From contig NZ_JAENHM010000057.1 in the NCBI RefSeq assembly GCF_016595245.1, positions 62,001 through 126,000 on the forward strand: a stretch of DNA of 64,000 nucleotides, read 5' to 3'. Positions within the stretch are counted from its first letter, which is position 1. The number at the start of each line of letters is the position of its first letter. This DNA comes from Azospirillum endophyticum. Lineage in GTDB: Bacteria > Pseudomonadota > Alphaproteobacteria > Azospirillales > Azospirillaceae. The notes below the pieces were generated by a model. That model was given only the letters and a program-made list of their open reading frames with translations, did no database searches and was not told where the DNA came from. Made by a program: the position numbers and the translations under genes. Below, piece after piece: positions 31,895 through 41,950 of this stretch.

Positions 31895-33130
31895 TCAGGC
31901 GGCGTCCAGGCCGTAGGCGGTGTGCAGGGCGCGCAGCGCCAGCTCCGCATACTCCTCGGCGATCAGGACCGAAATCTTGATCTCGGAGGTCGAGATGACC
32001 TGGATGTTGATGCCCTTGTCGGCCAGCGCCTTGAACATGCGCTGGGCGACGCCGGCATGGCTGCGCATGCCGACGCCGATGACCGACACCTTGACCACGT
32101 TGGCGTCCGACACGATGCGCTTGTAGTTCAGGGTGGACTGCGCGTCCTCCAGCACCTTCACGGCGCGGGCCAGATCGGCCTTGCCGACGGTGAAGGTCAT
32201 GTCGGTCGACTTGCCGTCTTCCGACACGTTCTGGACGATCATGTCGACGTTGACGGCGTTGTCGGTCAGCGGACCGAAGATGGCGGCGGCGACGCCCGGC
32301 CGGTCGGCGACGCCGACCAGGGTGATCTTCGCCTCGTCGCGGCTATAGGCGATGCCGCTCACAACTTCCTTTTCCACGATCTCGTCCTCGTCAACAACCA
32401 GGGTTCCGGGAAGCGAACTGCCCGCAGCGGCTTCGAAGCTCGACAGCACCTGCACGCGCACGCGGTGGTTCATCGCCATCTCGACCGAGCGGGTCTGAAG
32501 CACCTTGGCCCCTTGCGAGGCCATCTCCAGCATCTCCTCGTAGGTGATCTTGTCGAGCTTGCGCGCCTTGGTGACGATGCGCGGGTCGGTGGTGTAGACG
32601 CCGTCGACGTCGGTGTAGATGTCGCAACGGTCGGCCTTCACCGCCGCCGCCAGCGCCACCGCCGAGGTGTCGGAGCCGCCGCGGCCCAGCGTGGTGATGC
32701 GGCCCTGCTCCGACACGCCCTGGAAGCCCGCGACCACGGCGACTTCGCCGGTCTGCAGGGATTTTTCCATCTCGGTGGTGTCGATCGAGACGATGCGCGC
32801 CTTGCCGTGGGTGTCGTCGGTGCGGATCGGAATCTGCCAGCCGGCCCAGGAGCGGGCGGGAATGCCGAGCGACTGCAGGGCGACGGCCAGGAGGCCGGAG
32901 GTCACCTGTTCGCCGCTGGCGACGACGGCGTCGTATTCGCGCGCGTCGTGCAGCTTGTCGATCTCGTTGCAGTATTTGACGAGCTGGTTGGTCACGCCGG
33001 ACATCGCCGACACGACGACGGCGACCTGATGCCCCGCCTTCACCTCTTGCTCGACCTTCCGGGCCACGTTCTTGATCCGGTCGATGTCGCCGACCGACGT
33101 GCCTCCGAACTTCAGGACGATCCGCGCCAT
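31895..33130 (-). CDS. lysC: Aspartate kinase
   Basis: This enzyme phosphorylates aspartate, the first step towards lysine, threonine, methionine and diaminopimelate. The kinase domain (residues 1-240) has VLKFGGTSVGDIDRIKNVAR, SAMSGVTNQL, GRGGSDTSAVALAAAV and DVDGVYTTDPR. Two ACT domains follow for feedback control (ITLVGVADRPGVAAAIF and VSVIGVGMRSHAGVA). The family normally starts MARIVLKFGG, which I used, giving 411 residues. An ATG ten codons earlier has a better ribosome-binding site (GGAGACATC) and may be the real start. It is divergent from ubiG and precedes the nitronate-monooxygenase-like gene and ptsP. Confidence 0.95.
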   Translation of the reverse strand: MARIVLKFGGTSVGDIDRIKNVARKVEQEVKAGHQVAVVVSAMSGVTNQLVKYCNEIDKLHDAREYDAVVASGEQVTSGLLAVALQSLGIPARSWAGWQIPIRTDDTHGKARIVSIDTTEMEKSLQTGEVAVVAGFQGVSEQGRITTLGRGGSDTSAVALAAAVKADRCDIYTDVDGVYTTDPRIVTKARKLDKITYEEMLEMASQGAKVLQTRSVEMAMNHRVRVQVLSSFEAAAGSSLPGTLVVDEDEIVEKEVVSGIAYSRDEAKITLVGVADRPGVAAAIFGPLTDNAVNVDMIVQNVSEDGKSTDMTFTVGKADLARAVKVLEDAQSTLNYKRIVSDANVVKVSVIGVGMRSHAGVAQRMFKALADKGINIQVISTSEIKISVLIAEEYAELALRALHTAYGLDAA

Positions 33131-33300
33131 ACCCCACACCATGTCTGGCCGCCCGGTCATGATGTCTCCAGTCATGCGGGTCGGCTGAGCGCACCCCCGC
33201 TCCACCGTTGCCGGCGCGGGGCGGCGTATCCATACTCCGTCGGTGGAAGCGAGGCAAGTTGCCCGCACCCGTCCCGCCTCACAGTTTACGGATTTTCACC

Positions 33301-34119
33301 ATGACCGCGTCCTTCTCCGCCTTCCCGCACGCGTCCGCAACCGCCGCCGATGGCGGCAGGGCCGGTGCCGCCATCGGCGGCAGGGCCGGCGGAACGGTGG
33401 ACCCGGAGGATGTCGCCCGCTTCTCCGCCATCGCCGCCGAATGGTGGGACCCGACCGGCAAGTTCAAGCCGCTGCACCGGCTGAACCCGCTGCGCCTGGC
33501 CTACATCCGCGACGGCGTCTGCAAGCGGCTGGGCCGCGACCCGCTGGCACCGAACCCGCTGGCGGGGCTGCGCGTCGTCGACATCGGCTGCGGCGGCGGG
33601 CTGCTGGCCGAACCGATGGCGCGGATGGGGGCCACGGTGGTCGGCGTCGACGCGTCGGAGAAGAACGTACACACCGCCGCCGTCCATGCCGCCGAGACCG
33701 GCACGGCCGTCGACTACCACGCCACCACCGCCGAGGCCCTGGCGGCCAGCGGCGAGAAATTCGACGTGGTGCTGGCGATGGAGGTGATCGAGCATGTCGC
33801 CGACGTCGACCTGTTCGTGAAGTCGCTGTCCGAGCTGCTGGCGCCCGGCGGCGTGCTGTTCCTGGCGACGCTGAACCGCACGCCGAAATCCTTCGCGCTC
33901 GCCATCGTCGGGGCGGAATACATCCTGCGCTGGCTGCCGCGCGGCACCCACAACTGGCGCCAGTTCCTGCGCCCGTCCGAACTGAACGCCGCCATACGCC
34001 CGTACGGGCTGGGCGTACGCGACCTGACCGGCATCACGTACAACCCGCTGAGCGACGAGTTCCGGCTGAACCCGCGGGACCTCGACGTGAACTACATGGG
34101 CTGGGCCGAGCGGGGTTGA
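33301..34119 (+). CDS. ubiG: Ubiquinone biosynthesis O-methyltransferase UbiG
   Basis: This SAM-dependent methyltransferase acts at two O-methylation steps of ubiquinone synthesis. The 272-residue protein has the UbiG signature AEWWDPTGKFKPLHRLNPLR. Motif I reads VVDIGCGGGLLAEPMARMGA, followed by VDASEKNVHTA, MEVIEHVADVD and LNRTPKSFALAIVGAEY. The N-terminal 35 residues are Ala/Gly-rich with a short tandem repeat (GGRAGAAIGGRAGG), unusual for the family but in frame. There is no strong ribosome-binding site. Pairing with a divergent lysC is common in this class of bacteria. Confidence 0.95.
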   Translation: MTASFSAFPHASATAADGGRAGAAIGGRAGGTVDPEDVARFSAIAAEWWDPTGKFKPLHRLNPLRLAYIRDGVCKRLGRDPLAPNPLAGLRVVDIGCGGGLLAEPMARMGATVVGVDASEKNVHTAAVHAAETGTAVDYHATTAEALAASGEKFDVVLAMEVIEHVADVDLFVKSLSELLAPGGVLFLATLNRTPKSFALAIVGAEYILRWLPRGTHNWRQFLRPSELNAAIRPYGLGVRDLTGITYNPLSDEFRLNPRDLDVNYMGWAERG

Positions 34120-34164
34120 GCGTCACCCCCGCCGTAACCTTTGATCGACGATCGGATCCACGCT

Positions 34165-34620
34165 TCAAATCGATTCCGATTTTACGCGATCCGATCCAAG
34201 TGCCGCCAGATAGGCGGCGGGCGTCAGAATTACGACATCATGATAAGGATGCAAGGTCAGCAGGTCATCATCGCTCGACACGATCGCCCAAGCCGACGAT
34301 GCCAAGGCCAGTTCAAGATACTTGTTGTCCTTGGCATCCCGGCAATCGTTGACCGATAGAAGCGGAGTGTGGAAATCAGCCGCATCGCACAACAAGGCGA
34401 TGAAGGCCGCACGTACGGCCGGCGTAAACACCCGCTCGAACTTTGGGCGGGCCAGTACCGCCGTAATCTCCTGCAAGGTTTCTTCCGACAGAACGATGCG
34501 ATCGGCGATCCGGGCGGCGCGAAGCGCTTCGGCAGGTATCGAAAGAGGTTTCAGTGCAGCGCTGACCAGCACACTGGCATCAAACACGACGTTCGGCATT
34601 GTAGGCAGCCAGTTCCGCAT
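34165..34620 (-). CDS. PIN-domain toxin of a toxin-antitoxin module
   Basis: This is a 151-residue PIN-family nuclease of the putative-toxin group (COG1569-like). VVFDASVLVSAALKP has the first catalytic Asp; EITAVLARPKF, NDCRDAKDNKYLELAL and IVSSDDDLL carry the other acidic residues. Such toxins cleave RNA and are held inactive by the upstream partner. The ATG used follows AGGACATCG; an alternative start seven codons later (MPNVVFDAS) is possible. The start lies inside the last 41 bases of the antitoxin gene, so the two are tightly coupled. Confidence 0.85.
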   Translation of the reverse strand: MRNWLPTMPNVVFDASVLVSAALKPLSIPAEALRAARIADRIVLSEETLQEITAVLARPKFERVFTPAVRAAFIALLCDAADFHTPLLSVNDCRDAKDNKYLELALASSAWAIVSSDDDLLTLHPYHDVVILTPAAYLAALGSDRVKSESI

Positions 34621-34834
34621 CGATGTCCTGATCGGTCAGCCCCTCCTCCATCGCCTTGCGCCCGATCTCGTCAAGCAAGGCTGAAAGCGGGTCGCCGCCG
34701 CCACCTCGGAAGCGCCCTTGCCCAACCAGCGCACTCAGGATGGCCCCGGCTTTTCGACGTGCCACATCGTCGCGTAGCCAGGACGCCGCCTCCGCACTGA
34801 CTGGAATCAGGATATCCACGATCTGCTTGCCCAT
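34580..34834 (-). CDS. Antitoxin-like partner of the PIN toxin
   Basis: The 84-residue protein lies immediately upstream of the toxin and overlaps it. The N-terminal part (MGKQIVDILIPVSAEAASWL) could form a small DNA-binding or scaffold segment. The acidic C-terminal EEGLTDQDIDAELAAYNAERR is typical of antitoxin tails that wrap the PIN domain. GGAGAATCGTC precedes the ATG. I do not recognise its exact family; the role is inferred mainly from position and size. Confidence 0.7.
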   Translation of the reverse strand: MGKQIVDILIPVSAEAASWLRDDVARRKAGAILSALVGQGRFRGGGGDPLSALLDEIGRKAMEEGLTDQDIDAELAAYNAERRV

Positions 34835-34846
34835 GACGATTCTCCA

Positions 34847-35392
34847 TCAGCTCTCATAAAGAGCGTCCAACGCGATCTCAAAACCAAGTCCGTCGAACGT
34901 CACGGAACCGTCCAGAACGATGTCTGCACTCCAGCAGACACCGTCCCGCCGGTAAACTTCCACATGGCGCTCGTTCTCGCTCACCAGGACAAACTCACAT
35001 ATGGACGGAGCCCTGAGACAGTTGGGACGCTTTTCACGCCGGTCGGTGGCTTCGCTTGCGTCGGACATCACCTCCACGACGAGGCAAGGCTTCCTGACAA
35101 AGGTCGGATCCGTGTCATCCGGCGCCAAAGTGACCAGCAGGTCCGGCAGATAACAGATATTGGCGATGTCCAGCCGCAAGGGCACGGTGCCGGCGTGAAG
35201 GCGCCCGCCACGAGCACGAACATGGTCCTGCAATGCCACAAACAGATTTCCGGCAATGGTGGCATGGCGACGGCTGGCAGCTTCCAGGATGAAGACCTCG
35301 CCATCGACATACTCGCGGCGCAGCCCGTCCGCAGGCCGTCGGGCAAGATAATCTTCGAGGCTCATCCTCGGCATGCGGGCCGGGCGATTCAT
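34847..35392 (-). CDS. Uma2-family (DUF820) putative endonuclease
   Basis: This 181-residue PD-(D/E)XK-type protein has the family pattern: MSLEDYLARRPADGLRREYVDGEVF, then LFVALQDHVRARGG, CYLPDLLVTLAPDD and PCLVVEVMSDASEATDRREK. The Asp and the Glu-Val-x-Ser block form the predicted nuclease centre. The biological role is not known; such genes are scattered and mobile among bacteria. The start at MNRPARMPRMSLEDY was chosen because upstream residues look non-coding. It lies 12 bases upstream of the antitoxin gene on the same strand. Confidence 0.82.
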   Translation of the reverse strand: MNRPARMPRMSLEDYLARRPADGLRREYVDGEVFILEAASRRHATIAGNLFVALQDHVRARGGRLHAGTVPLRLDIANICYLPDLLVTLAPDDTDPTFVRKPCLVVEVMSDASEATDRREKRPNCLRAPSICEFVLVSENERHVEVYRRDGVCWSADIVLDGSVTFDGLGFEIALDALYES

Positions 35393-35509
35393 ACATGGAT
35401 TGTAGCGCAGTTGCCACGCCACAACCATCGTTCCCCGCCAAAGAAAAAGGGCCGCGCACAGCCCGTGCAACGGCCCCTTCTGCCTACCGATCGCTACACT
35501 GGCGGCCCG

Positions 35510-35968
35510 TCAGTTGGACGGGGTCGGCTCGTGCTGGGTCAGAAGCGCGTACATCGCGTCGCCGGACTGGGCTCCGCGCAGCTTTTCGCACATGGACTGG
35601 TCGCGCAGCAGGCGCGACACGCGGGCGAGCGCCTTCAGGTGGTCGGCTCCCGCCTGTTCCGGGGCGAGGAGGAGGAAGATCAGATCGACCGGCTGCTCAT
35701 CGATGGCGTCGAAATCGATGGGCCGCTCCAGGCGGGCGAAGACGCCGTGGACGCGGTCCAGGCTGGACAGCTTGCCGTGCGGGATGGCGATGCCATGGCC
35801 CACGCCGGTCGTGCCCAGCCTTTCGCGCTCCAGAAGCACGTCGAAGATCGCCCGCTCGTGCTGACCGGTCAGCTCGGACGCTTTGCGCGCCATCTCCTGC
35901 AGGGCCTGCTTCTTGTTGCCGGCCTTCAGGTTCGGGAGGATGGCGTGCGGAGAAATGAGGTCGAGCAT
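35510..35968 (-). CDS. ptsN: Nitrogen-regulatory PTS protein IIA-Ntr
   Basis: This is the 152-residue final phosphate acceptor of the nitrogen PTS (PtsP to NPr to PtsN). The phosphorylated histidine lies in GIAIPHGKLSSL near residue 64. RERLGTTGVGHG before it and FLLLAPEQAGADHLKALARV after it are characteristic. It acts as a regulator, for example of potassium transport and stress responses, rather than in sugar uptake. It is the distal gene of the rpoN-hpf-ptsN row, the classical arrangement. Confidence 0.95.
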   Translation of the reverse strand: MLDLISPHAILPNLKAGNKKQALQEMARKASELTGQHERAIFDVLLERERLGTTGVGHGIAIPHGKLSSLDRVHGVFARLERPIDFDAIDEQPVDLIFLLLAPEQAGADHLKALARVSRLLRDQSMCEKLRGAQSGDAMYALLTQHEPTPSN

Positions 35969-36003
35969 GACGCGTCTTGACCAGGGAAGCGGGGTCGGCG
36001 CCG

Positions 36004-36594
36004 TCAGGCGCCGGCCTTCTCCGCCGGGTCGACCCAGCCGATGTTCCCATCGGCGCGGCGGTAGACCATGTTCAGGCGGCCATGCGCACCGTTGTGGAAC
36101 ATCAGGGCGGGGGCCTGCGCCAGCTCCAGGCGCATCACCGCCTCGCTGACCGACAGGGTCGCGATGCTCGTCTCCATCTCGGCGACGACCATCGGCTGAT
36201 GGGCGCCGTCGGCGGCCGTCTCGACCTCGTCATGCTGCTCCTCGGCCTCGGCTTCCAGGATCTGGTAGCGGGCCGGCATCGCGGCGCCGTTCTCGGCCGC
36301 ATGATGGTCGCGCAGGCGGCGCTTGTAGCGGCGCAGGCGCTTGGCCAACTTTTCGCAGGCGATGTCGAAGGCCGGGTAGGGTTCGGTGGCGTCGCCGGCA
36401 CTCTGCAGGACGATGCCGCGGCCCACATGGGCCTGGATGTCGGCCTTGTAGAGATGCGCGTCCTTGGTCAGGATCACGTTCGCTTCGATCGGCTTGTCGA
36501 AGTACTTGCCGACCACGGCGTTCAGGCTATCGGCCACATGGGTGCGCAGAGCGTCGCCCACATCGAGCTGCTTGCCTTTGACAGTGAGTTGCAT
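36004..36594 (-). CDS. hpf: Ribosome hibernation-promoting factor, long form
   Basis: This 196-residue long HPF has two domains. The N-terminal S30AE domain (residues 1-100) begins MQLTVKGKQLDVGDALRTHV and contains VILTKDAHLYKADIQAHVGR. The short C-terminal dimerisation domain reads AVMRLELAQAPALMFHNGAH, then GNIGWVDP. Long HPF joins two 70S ribosomes into inactive 100S dimers in stationary phase. The variable linker is rich in Ala/Glu. The start was chosen at the conserved MQLTVKG. It lies between rpoN and ptsN. Confidence 0.93.
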   Translation of the reverse strand: MQLTVKGKQLDVGDALRTHVADSLNAVVGKYFDKPIEANVILTKDAHLYKADIQAHVGRGIVLQSAGDATEPYPAFDIACEKLAKRLRRYKRRLRDHHAAENGAAMPARYQILEAEAEEQHDEVETAADGAHQPMVVAEMETSIATLSVSEAVMRLELAQAPALMFHNGAHGRLNMVYRRADGNIGWVDPAEKAGA

Positions 36595-36746
36595 GGTGGA
36601 ACGTTTCCAAAAATTGGTCCGCTGGGGACGGTGTAGAGACGACGTTCTAGGATGCCGGGTTCGAAGATGCTGGTCCGCCGCTTGCGGGCCGGGACGATAG
36701 GCAAGGGTCACTGGACTGTCAATCGAGCCTCCCCTGCCCGACCTGC

Positions 36747-38363
36747 CTACATGCGTGACATCTTGGCACGGCGCCGCTGCACCGATGACGGTATTTTCAT
36801 CGCTTCACGATACTTCGCGACCGTCCTTCGCGCAATGTCGATCCCTTCCGCACGGAGAATCTCCACCAGTTTGTCGTCCGACAGGACATCCTCCGGCTTT
36901 TCGGCATCGATCATCGTCTTGATGCGGTGCCGCACCGCTTCCGCGGAATGGGACGCCTGGCCGTCGGCCCCCTGGATGGCGGAGGTGAAGAAATACTTCA
37001 ACTCGAAGACGCCGCGCTGCGTCGCCATGAACTTATTGGTGGTGACGCGGCTGACGGTACTCTCGTGCATGCCGATGGCCTCGGCGATGTCGCGCAGGAT
37101 CAGCGGCCGCAGGTGCGAGACGCCGTGGATGAAGAAGGCGTCCTGCTGGCGGATGATCTCGCTCGCCACCTTCAGGATGGTGGTGGCGCGCTGGTGCAGC
37201 GACTTGACCAGCCAGTTCGCCGACTGGAACCGTTCGGAGATGTATTCCTTGTCGGCCTTGTTGCGGGCGCTGTCGGAGATGCGGGCGAAATAGCGGTGGT
37301 TGACCAGCACCCGCGGCAAGGTGTCCGGGTTCAGGTCGATCAGCCAGCCGCCGCCGGGATTGGCGCGCATCAGGATATCGGGGGTGACCAGCTGGGCCGG
37401 CGTGTGGTCGAAGGCCAGCGCCGGCTTGGGGTTCAGCTTGCGGATGTCGACCACCATGTCGGCGACGTCCTCGGCGTCGACGCCGCAGACCTTCATGATG
37501 GCCGGCAGGTTGCGCGCGGCCAGAAGCTCCAGATTGTCGAGCAGCGCCGCCATCGCCGGATCCAGCCGGTTCTTCTCGCGCAGCTGGATGGCGAGGCATT
37601 CCTTCAGCGAGCGGGCGAAGATGCCGGGCGGGTCGAAACGCTGGCAGGCGGCCAGCACCCGCTCCACCCGCTCCGCGCCGCAGCCGAGCTGTTCGGCCAG
37701 CGCCTGGGCGTCGAAGCCGACCAGCCAGCCGGCCTCGTCCAGCATGTCGATCAGCGCCAGCCCGATCAGCTGGTCGCCGAGGTCGGGCAGGTCGATCTTC
37801 AGCTGTTCGGTCAGATGGTCGCGCAGGTTCTTTTCACTGGTCAGCGTCGCTTCGAGGTTGCTGTCGTCGTCCTCGAAGCCGCTGCGGCCGCCGCGCTCGC
37901 CGTAGGAGCCGTAGACCTCGCTGCCGCCGTCCGAGCCGTCGGAAAAGCGGTCGTCGCCGTAGACATTCTCGAAATCGGTGTCGAGCGGCGACTCCGACGA
38001 GGACGTCATCGTGTCCGACGAGGTCATCTCCACCGTGTCGCGGGTGCGCCCGTCGCTCGGGCCCAGGGCCGGACCGTCGTCGCGGCCGTTCAGCCCGTCG
38101 GCGCTGAGGCCGTTGGCCTCCATGCCGCCGGGGCCGTCCAGCCCGCCCGGCGCATCGCCGCCGTCCGCCGGTCCCGCCGGATCGCTGCCGCCGTCGGCCG
38201 GGCCGCCGTCGCGCTCCAGCAGCGGGTTCTGCTCGATCTCGCGGTCGACGAAGTCCGACAGTTCGATGTTCGACAGCTGCAGCAGCTTGATCGCCTGCTG
38301 CAGCTGCGGCGTCATCACCAGGGTCTGGGCTTGTCGAAGGTCGAGACGTTGAGCAAGCGCCAT
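36747..38363 (-). CDS. rpoN: RNA polymerase sigma-54 factor
   Basis: Sigma-54 directs transcription at -24/-12 promoters, including nitrogen-fixation and assimilation genes, with enhancer-binding activators. The 538-residue protein starts with the glutamine-rich region I (LRQAQTLVMTPQLQQAIKLL). An acidic, Gly/Pro/Asp-rich region II spans roughly residues 55-160 and is long for the family. The core-binding region follows. The C-terminal helix-turn-helix reads HESTVSRVTTNKFM, and the RpoN box ARRTVAKYRE is intact near residue 515. It follows lptB by 33 bases in the kdsD-lptCAB-rpoN-hpf-ptsN cluster. Confidence 0.97.
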   Translation of the reverse strand: MALAQRLDLRQAQTLVMTPQLQQAIKLLQLSNIELSDFVDREIEQNPLLERDGGPADGGSDPAGPADGGDAPGGLDGPGGMEANGLSADGLNGRDDGPALGPSDGRTRDTVEMTSSDTMTSSSESPLDTDFENVYGDDRFSDGSDGGSEVYGSYGERGGRSGFEDDDSNLEATLTSEKNLRDHLTEQLKIDLPDLGDQLIGLALIDMLDEAGWLVGFDAQALAEQLGCGAERVERVLAACQRFDPPGIFARSLKECLAIQLREKNRLDPAMAALLDNLELLAARNLPAIMKVCGVDAEDVADMVVDIRKLNPKPALAFDHTPAQLVTPDILMRANPGGGWLIDLNPDTLPRVLVNHRYFARISDSARNKADKEYISERFQSANWLVKSLHQRATTILKVASEIIRQQDAFFIHGVSHLRPLILRDIAEAIGMHESTVSRVTTNKFMATQRGVFELKYFFTSAIQGADGQASHSAEAVRHRIKTMIDAEKPEDVLSDDKLVEILRAEGIDIARRTVAKYREAMKIPSSVQRRRAKMSRM

Positions 38364-38396
38364 GGCTGTGGAACCGGGACCAGTGGGAACGGAGGG

Positions 38397-39184
<788 letters not shown>

Positions 39185-39188
<4 letters not shown>

Positions 39189-40072
39189 GGCTTCTTGCCC
39201 GCGGGGGCGTCGGCCTTGGCGCCGGTCTTGCCGGCATCGGTCTTTTCGCCGGGGATCAGCAGGCCGCTGACCCGGCCGCCGGCGTCGCGGCCGGCGATGA
39301 CGCGGTTGATCTTGGTGTTCATGTTCATCTCGGCGGCTTCGCCGTTCAGCTGGTTGTCGCCGCGGGTGATCTTCACGTTGCCGATCAGCACCGCGACGTT
39401 GTCGGCCACCGAATAGACCAGCTTGTCGGACAGCGCCACGTCGGTCGGCGTGGTGACGATGATGTTGCCGGACCCGTCGATCCGCTCCATCTGGGTGGTG
39501 CCGTCCGGCATCTTCTTCAGCCGGCCGATCAGCACGTCGGCGCGCAGCCGGTCTTTGCCGCGCACCGCCACCGCGTCGCCGCGCGCCACGGTCAGGTCCT
39601 GGGCCTCGTAATATTCCAGGCTGTCGCGGGCGGTGACCACGTCCTTGGTGGTGATCAGCTTCAGGTCCTTGCCGGTGACGACGGCGACCTGCTTGTCGAC
39701 GTCATAGACGCCGTGGTCGCCGAACACCTGCTGGTTCGGGCTGACGATGCGGACGTTGCCGTCGGCCACCAGCTGGAACACCTCGTTCCCCTTGCCGGGC
39801 ACCTCGCGGTAATAGGCGGTCAGCACGTCGGCGAAGACGGTGGAGTCGTTGCGCTTGGCCGACGCGTTGCCGCGCGCGACATAGGCGCGGACGTCCTGGT
39901 GCCATTCGATCGCCTGGTCGGCGTTGATCTCCACCGGCTGCTTGCCGCCCATGCCCGGCAGCCCTTGGGCGAAGGCCGGAGCGGAAACCGGCGGGGAGAA
40001 AAAGAAAAACCCGCCGGCCAGGACGGCCGACAGGGTCAGGACGGTACGGACTGGCGACCGTTTGGACGTCAC
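39185..40072 (-). CDS. lptA: LptA/OstA-family periplasmic LPS-transport protein
   Basis: The 295-residue exported protein has a signal peptide or anchor (VLTLSAVLAGGFFFFSPPVS). Repeated OstA-type beta-jellyroll strands follow (IEWHQDVRAYVARGNASAKR, VFGDHGVYDVDK, LIGNVKITRGDNQLNGEAAE). It bridges the periplasm for LPS between LptC and LptD. It is longer than the enterobacterial protein (about 185), as is usual in Alphaproteobacteria. Both ends overlap neighbours by four bases (lptC stop, lptB start). Confidence 0.9.
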
Positions 40073-40932
40073 GGCTTCTTGCTCCCGGGGCGCTCGGCGG
40101 CCTGGACCTCGGCCTTCGACTGGTTGAGGAAGACGACGTTCTTGCCGCGGTCCGTCATGCGGAAGCCGATGGCGTTGATCTCGCCCTGCGGACCCTGGCC
40201 GGTCACCGCCTTCTCGCCCCAGGCGTTGCCCTTGCGGATGTCGGCCTCGGCCTCGCTGGTGGTGAACTCGTTGCCGTCGTCGCGCAGGACATGGACGTTT
40301 CCGCGCATCAGCAGGATGCCGGTGTTCTGGTTGTACCAGCCCTTGTCGGACCGCATGGTCACCCAGGTGCCGGTGGTCTCGGTCATCTCCGCCTGCGGAT
40401 CGTCGAGCAGGACGATGTCGGGCTGGTCGGCCGACTTGTCGGCCTTGGACGCCACCAGCGAGAAGGGCTGGTTGTGTTCGTCCAGGCTGAAATAGCGCGG
40501 CTTCAGCATCTCGCTCTGCCCGGCGTCGGCGGAGACGCGCGGGGTCGGCGGGCCGTTCAGCGACGGCCAGGCGGCCAGCAGCGCCATGATCGCCAGCGCC
40601 GCCGCCGGCAGCACGAACTTCAAGGCCGAGACGAAGCGGCTGTAGCCACGGCTGACCGGACGGGTGTCGCGCCGCCGGTGCGCCCGCAGCGCCGCCGGCG
40701 GCTCCGGCGGAGCGGATGCGAGACGATCGCCTGCCAGCAGGTCGCCGGCCGCCGGGGCGGATGGACCGCCGGCCGACTGCCTTCCGGAAGTCGGGGCGGG
40801 GGCGGGGCGGTCCGCTGCGGTGCGATCGGGGCTGCGCAGGTCGTCCAGGCTCAACTCTTCGTCCCTCCGTCTCGGCGCTCGGCTTTCATGATGGACAGGA
40901 ACGGCGTCAGGCGGCGCCGGCGCGCAGGACAT
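40069..40932 (-). CDS. lptC: LPS export protein LptC
   Basis: A single membrane anchor lies at about residues 102-122 (FVLPAAALAIMALLAAWPSL). The LptC jellyroll follows (QPDIVLLDDPQAEMTETTGT, GWYNQNTGILLMRGNVHVL). It links LptBFG to LptA. The first ATG lies inside the last codons of kdsD (26-base overlap). A TTG at 40854 with GGAGG nine bases upstream is a plausible alternative start, giving 261 residues. The first 90 residues are Pro/Ala/Arg-rich and poorly conserved either way. Confidence 0.85.
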   Translation of the reverse strand: MSCAPAPPDAVPVHHESRAPRRRDEELSLDDLRSPDRTAADRPAPAPTSGRQSAGGPSAPAAGDLLAGDRLASAPPEPPAALRAHRRRDTRPVSRGYSRFVSALKFVLPAAALAIMALLAAWPSLNGPPTPRVSADAGQSEMLKPRYFSLDEHNQPFSLVASKADKSADQPDIVLLDDPQAEMTETTGTWVTMRSDKGWYNQNTGILLMRGNVHVLRDDGNEFTTSEAEADIRKGNAWGEKAVTGQGPQGEINAIGFRMTDRGKNVVFLNQSKAEVQAAERPGSKKP

Positions 40933-41950
40933 CGTGGATGTGCACGATGCCCAGCGGCCGGTCGGCCTCGATCACGAACAGGGTGGTGATCTTCTTGTCG
41001 TTCATCTCGCGCAGCGCCTCGACGATCAACGCCTTGGGGCGGATGGTCTTGGGCCGCGGCGACATGATGCTGTCCGCGCGTTCCGCCAGAAGCTCCGGCG
41101 TCAGATGACGGCGCAGGTCGCCGTCGGTGATGATCCCGACCAGCGCCCCGGCATCGTCGGTCACCCCGACGCAGCCGAGCCGCTTGGCCGTCATCTCGAA
41201 GATGACGTCGGACAGCGGCGAGTCAAGACGGCACAGGGGCAAATCGTCGCCCTCATGCATGATGTCGGTGACCTTCAGCAAGGCGCGGCCGAGCTGGCCG
41301 CCGGGGTGGAACTCGCGGAAATCGGCGGCGGAGAAGCCGCGCCGCTCCAGCAGCGCCACCGCCAGCGCGTCGCCCAGCGCCAGCATCATGGTGGTCGAGG
41401 TGGTGGGTGCCAGACCCAGCGGGCAGGCCTCCGGCTCCGGCGGGATGACCAGCGCCACGTCCGACTGTTCGGCCAGCGAGGAAGCGGCGCGCCGGGTCAT
41501 GCCGATCAGCGGGATGCCGAAGCGGCGGGTATAGGCGACGATGTCGGCCAGCTCGTGCGTCTCGCCGGAATTGGACAGCGCCACCACCGCGTCGATCCTG
41601 GCGATCATGCCGAGATCGCCGTGGCTCGCCTCGCCCGGATGGACGAACAGGGCCGGCGTGCCGGTGGAGGCCATGGTCGCGGCGATCTTGCGGGCGACAT
41701 GGCCCGACTTGCCCATGCCGGTGACGACGACGCGGCCCTCGATGCCCTGGAGGATGTCGAGCGCCCGCAGGAAGGCCCCGTCGAGGCTGCCGGCCAGCGC
41801 GACCAGCGCATCGGCCTCGGTCCGCAGCACGCGGGCGGCGCAGGCGAGATCGCGGTTCTCCACCTCGCTCGCCCCAGCCATGCTGGATTCGCTCGCGACG
41901 GTGGAGCTGTCGGTCAGGCTGGACCTGATAACACTGGTCAAGGCTGTCAT
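40907..41950 (-). CDS. kdsD: D-arabinose 5-phosphate isomerase KdsD
   Basis: It converts ribulose 5-phosphate to arabinose 5-phosphate, the precursor of the Kdo sugar of LPS. The SIS domain (residues 55-200) has VVVTGMGKSGHVARKIAATM, HPGEASHGDLGM, LSNSGETHEL and PTTSTTMMLALGDALAVALL. Two CBS domains follow, ending FVIEADRPLGIVHIHDVLRA. The protein has 347 residues; the chosen ATG follows GGAAGGC. It heads the lptCAB operon, consistent with a shared role in envelope synthesis. Confidence 0.95.
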   Translation of the reverse strand: MTALTSVIRSSLTDSSTVASESSMAGASEVENRDLACAARVLRTEADALVALAGSLDGAFLRALDILQGIEGRVVVTGMGKSGHVARKIAATMASTGTPALFVHPGEASHGDLGMIARIDAVVALSNSGETHELADIVAYTRRFGIPLIGMTRRAASSLAEQSDVALVIPPEPEACPLGLAPTTSTTMMLALGDALAVALLERRGFSAADFREFHPGGQLGRALLKVTDIMHEGDDLPLCRLDSPLSDVIFEMTAKRLGCVGVTDDAGALVGIITDGDLRRHLTPELLAERADSIMSPRPKTIRPKALIVEALREMNDKKITTLFVIEADRPLGIVHIHDVLRAGAA

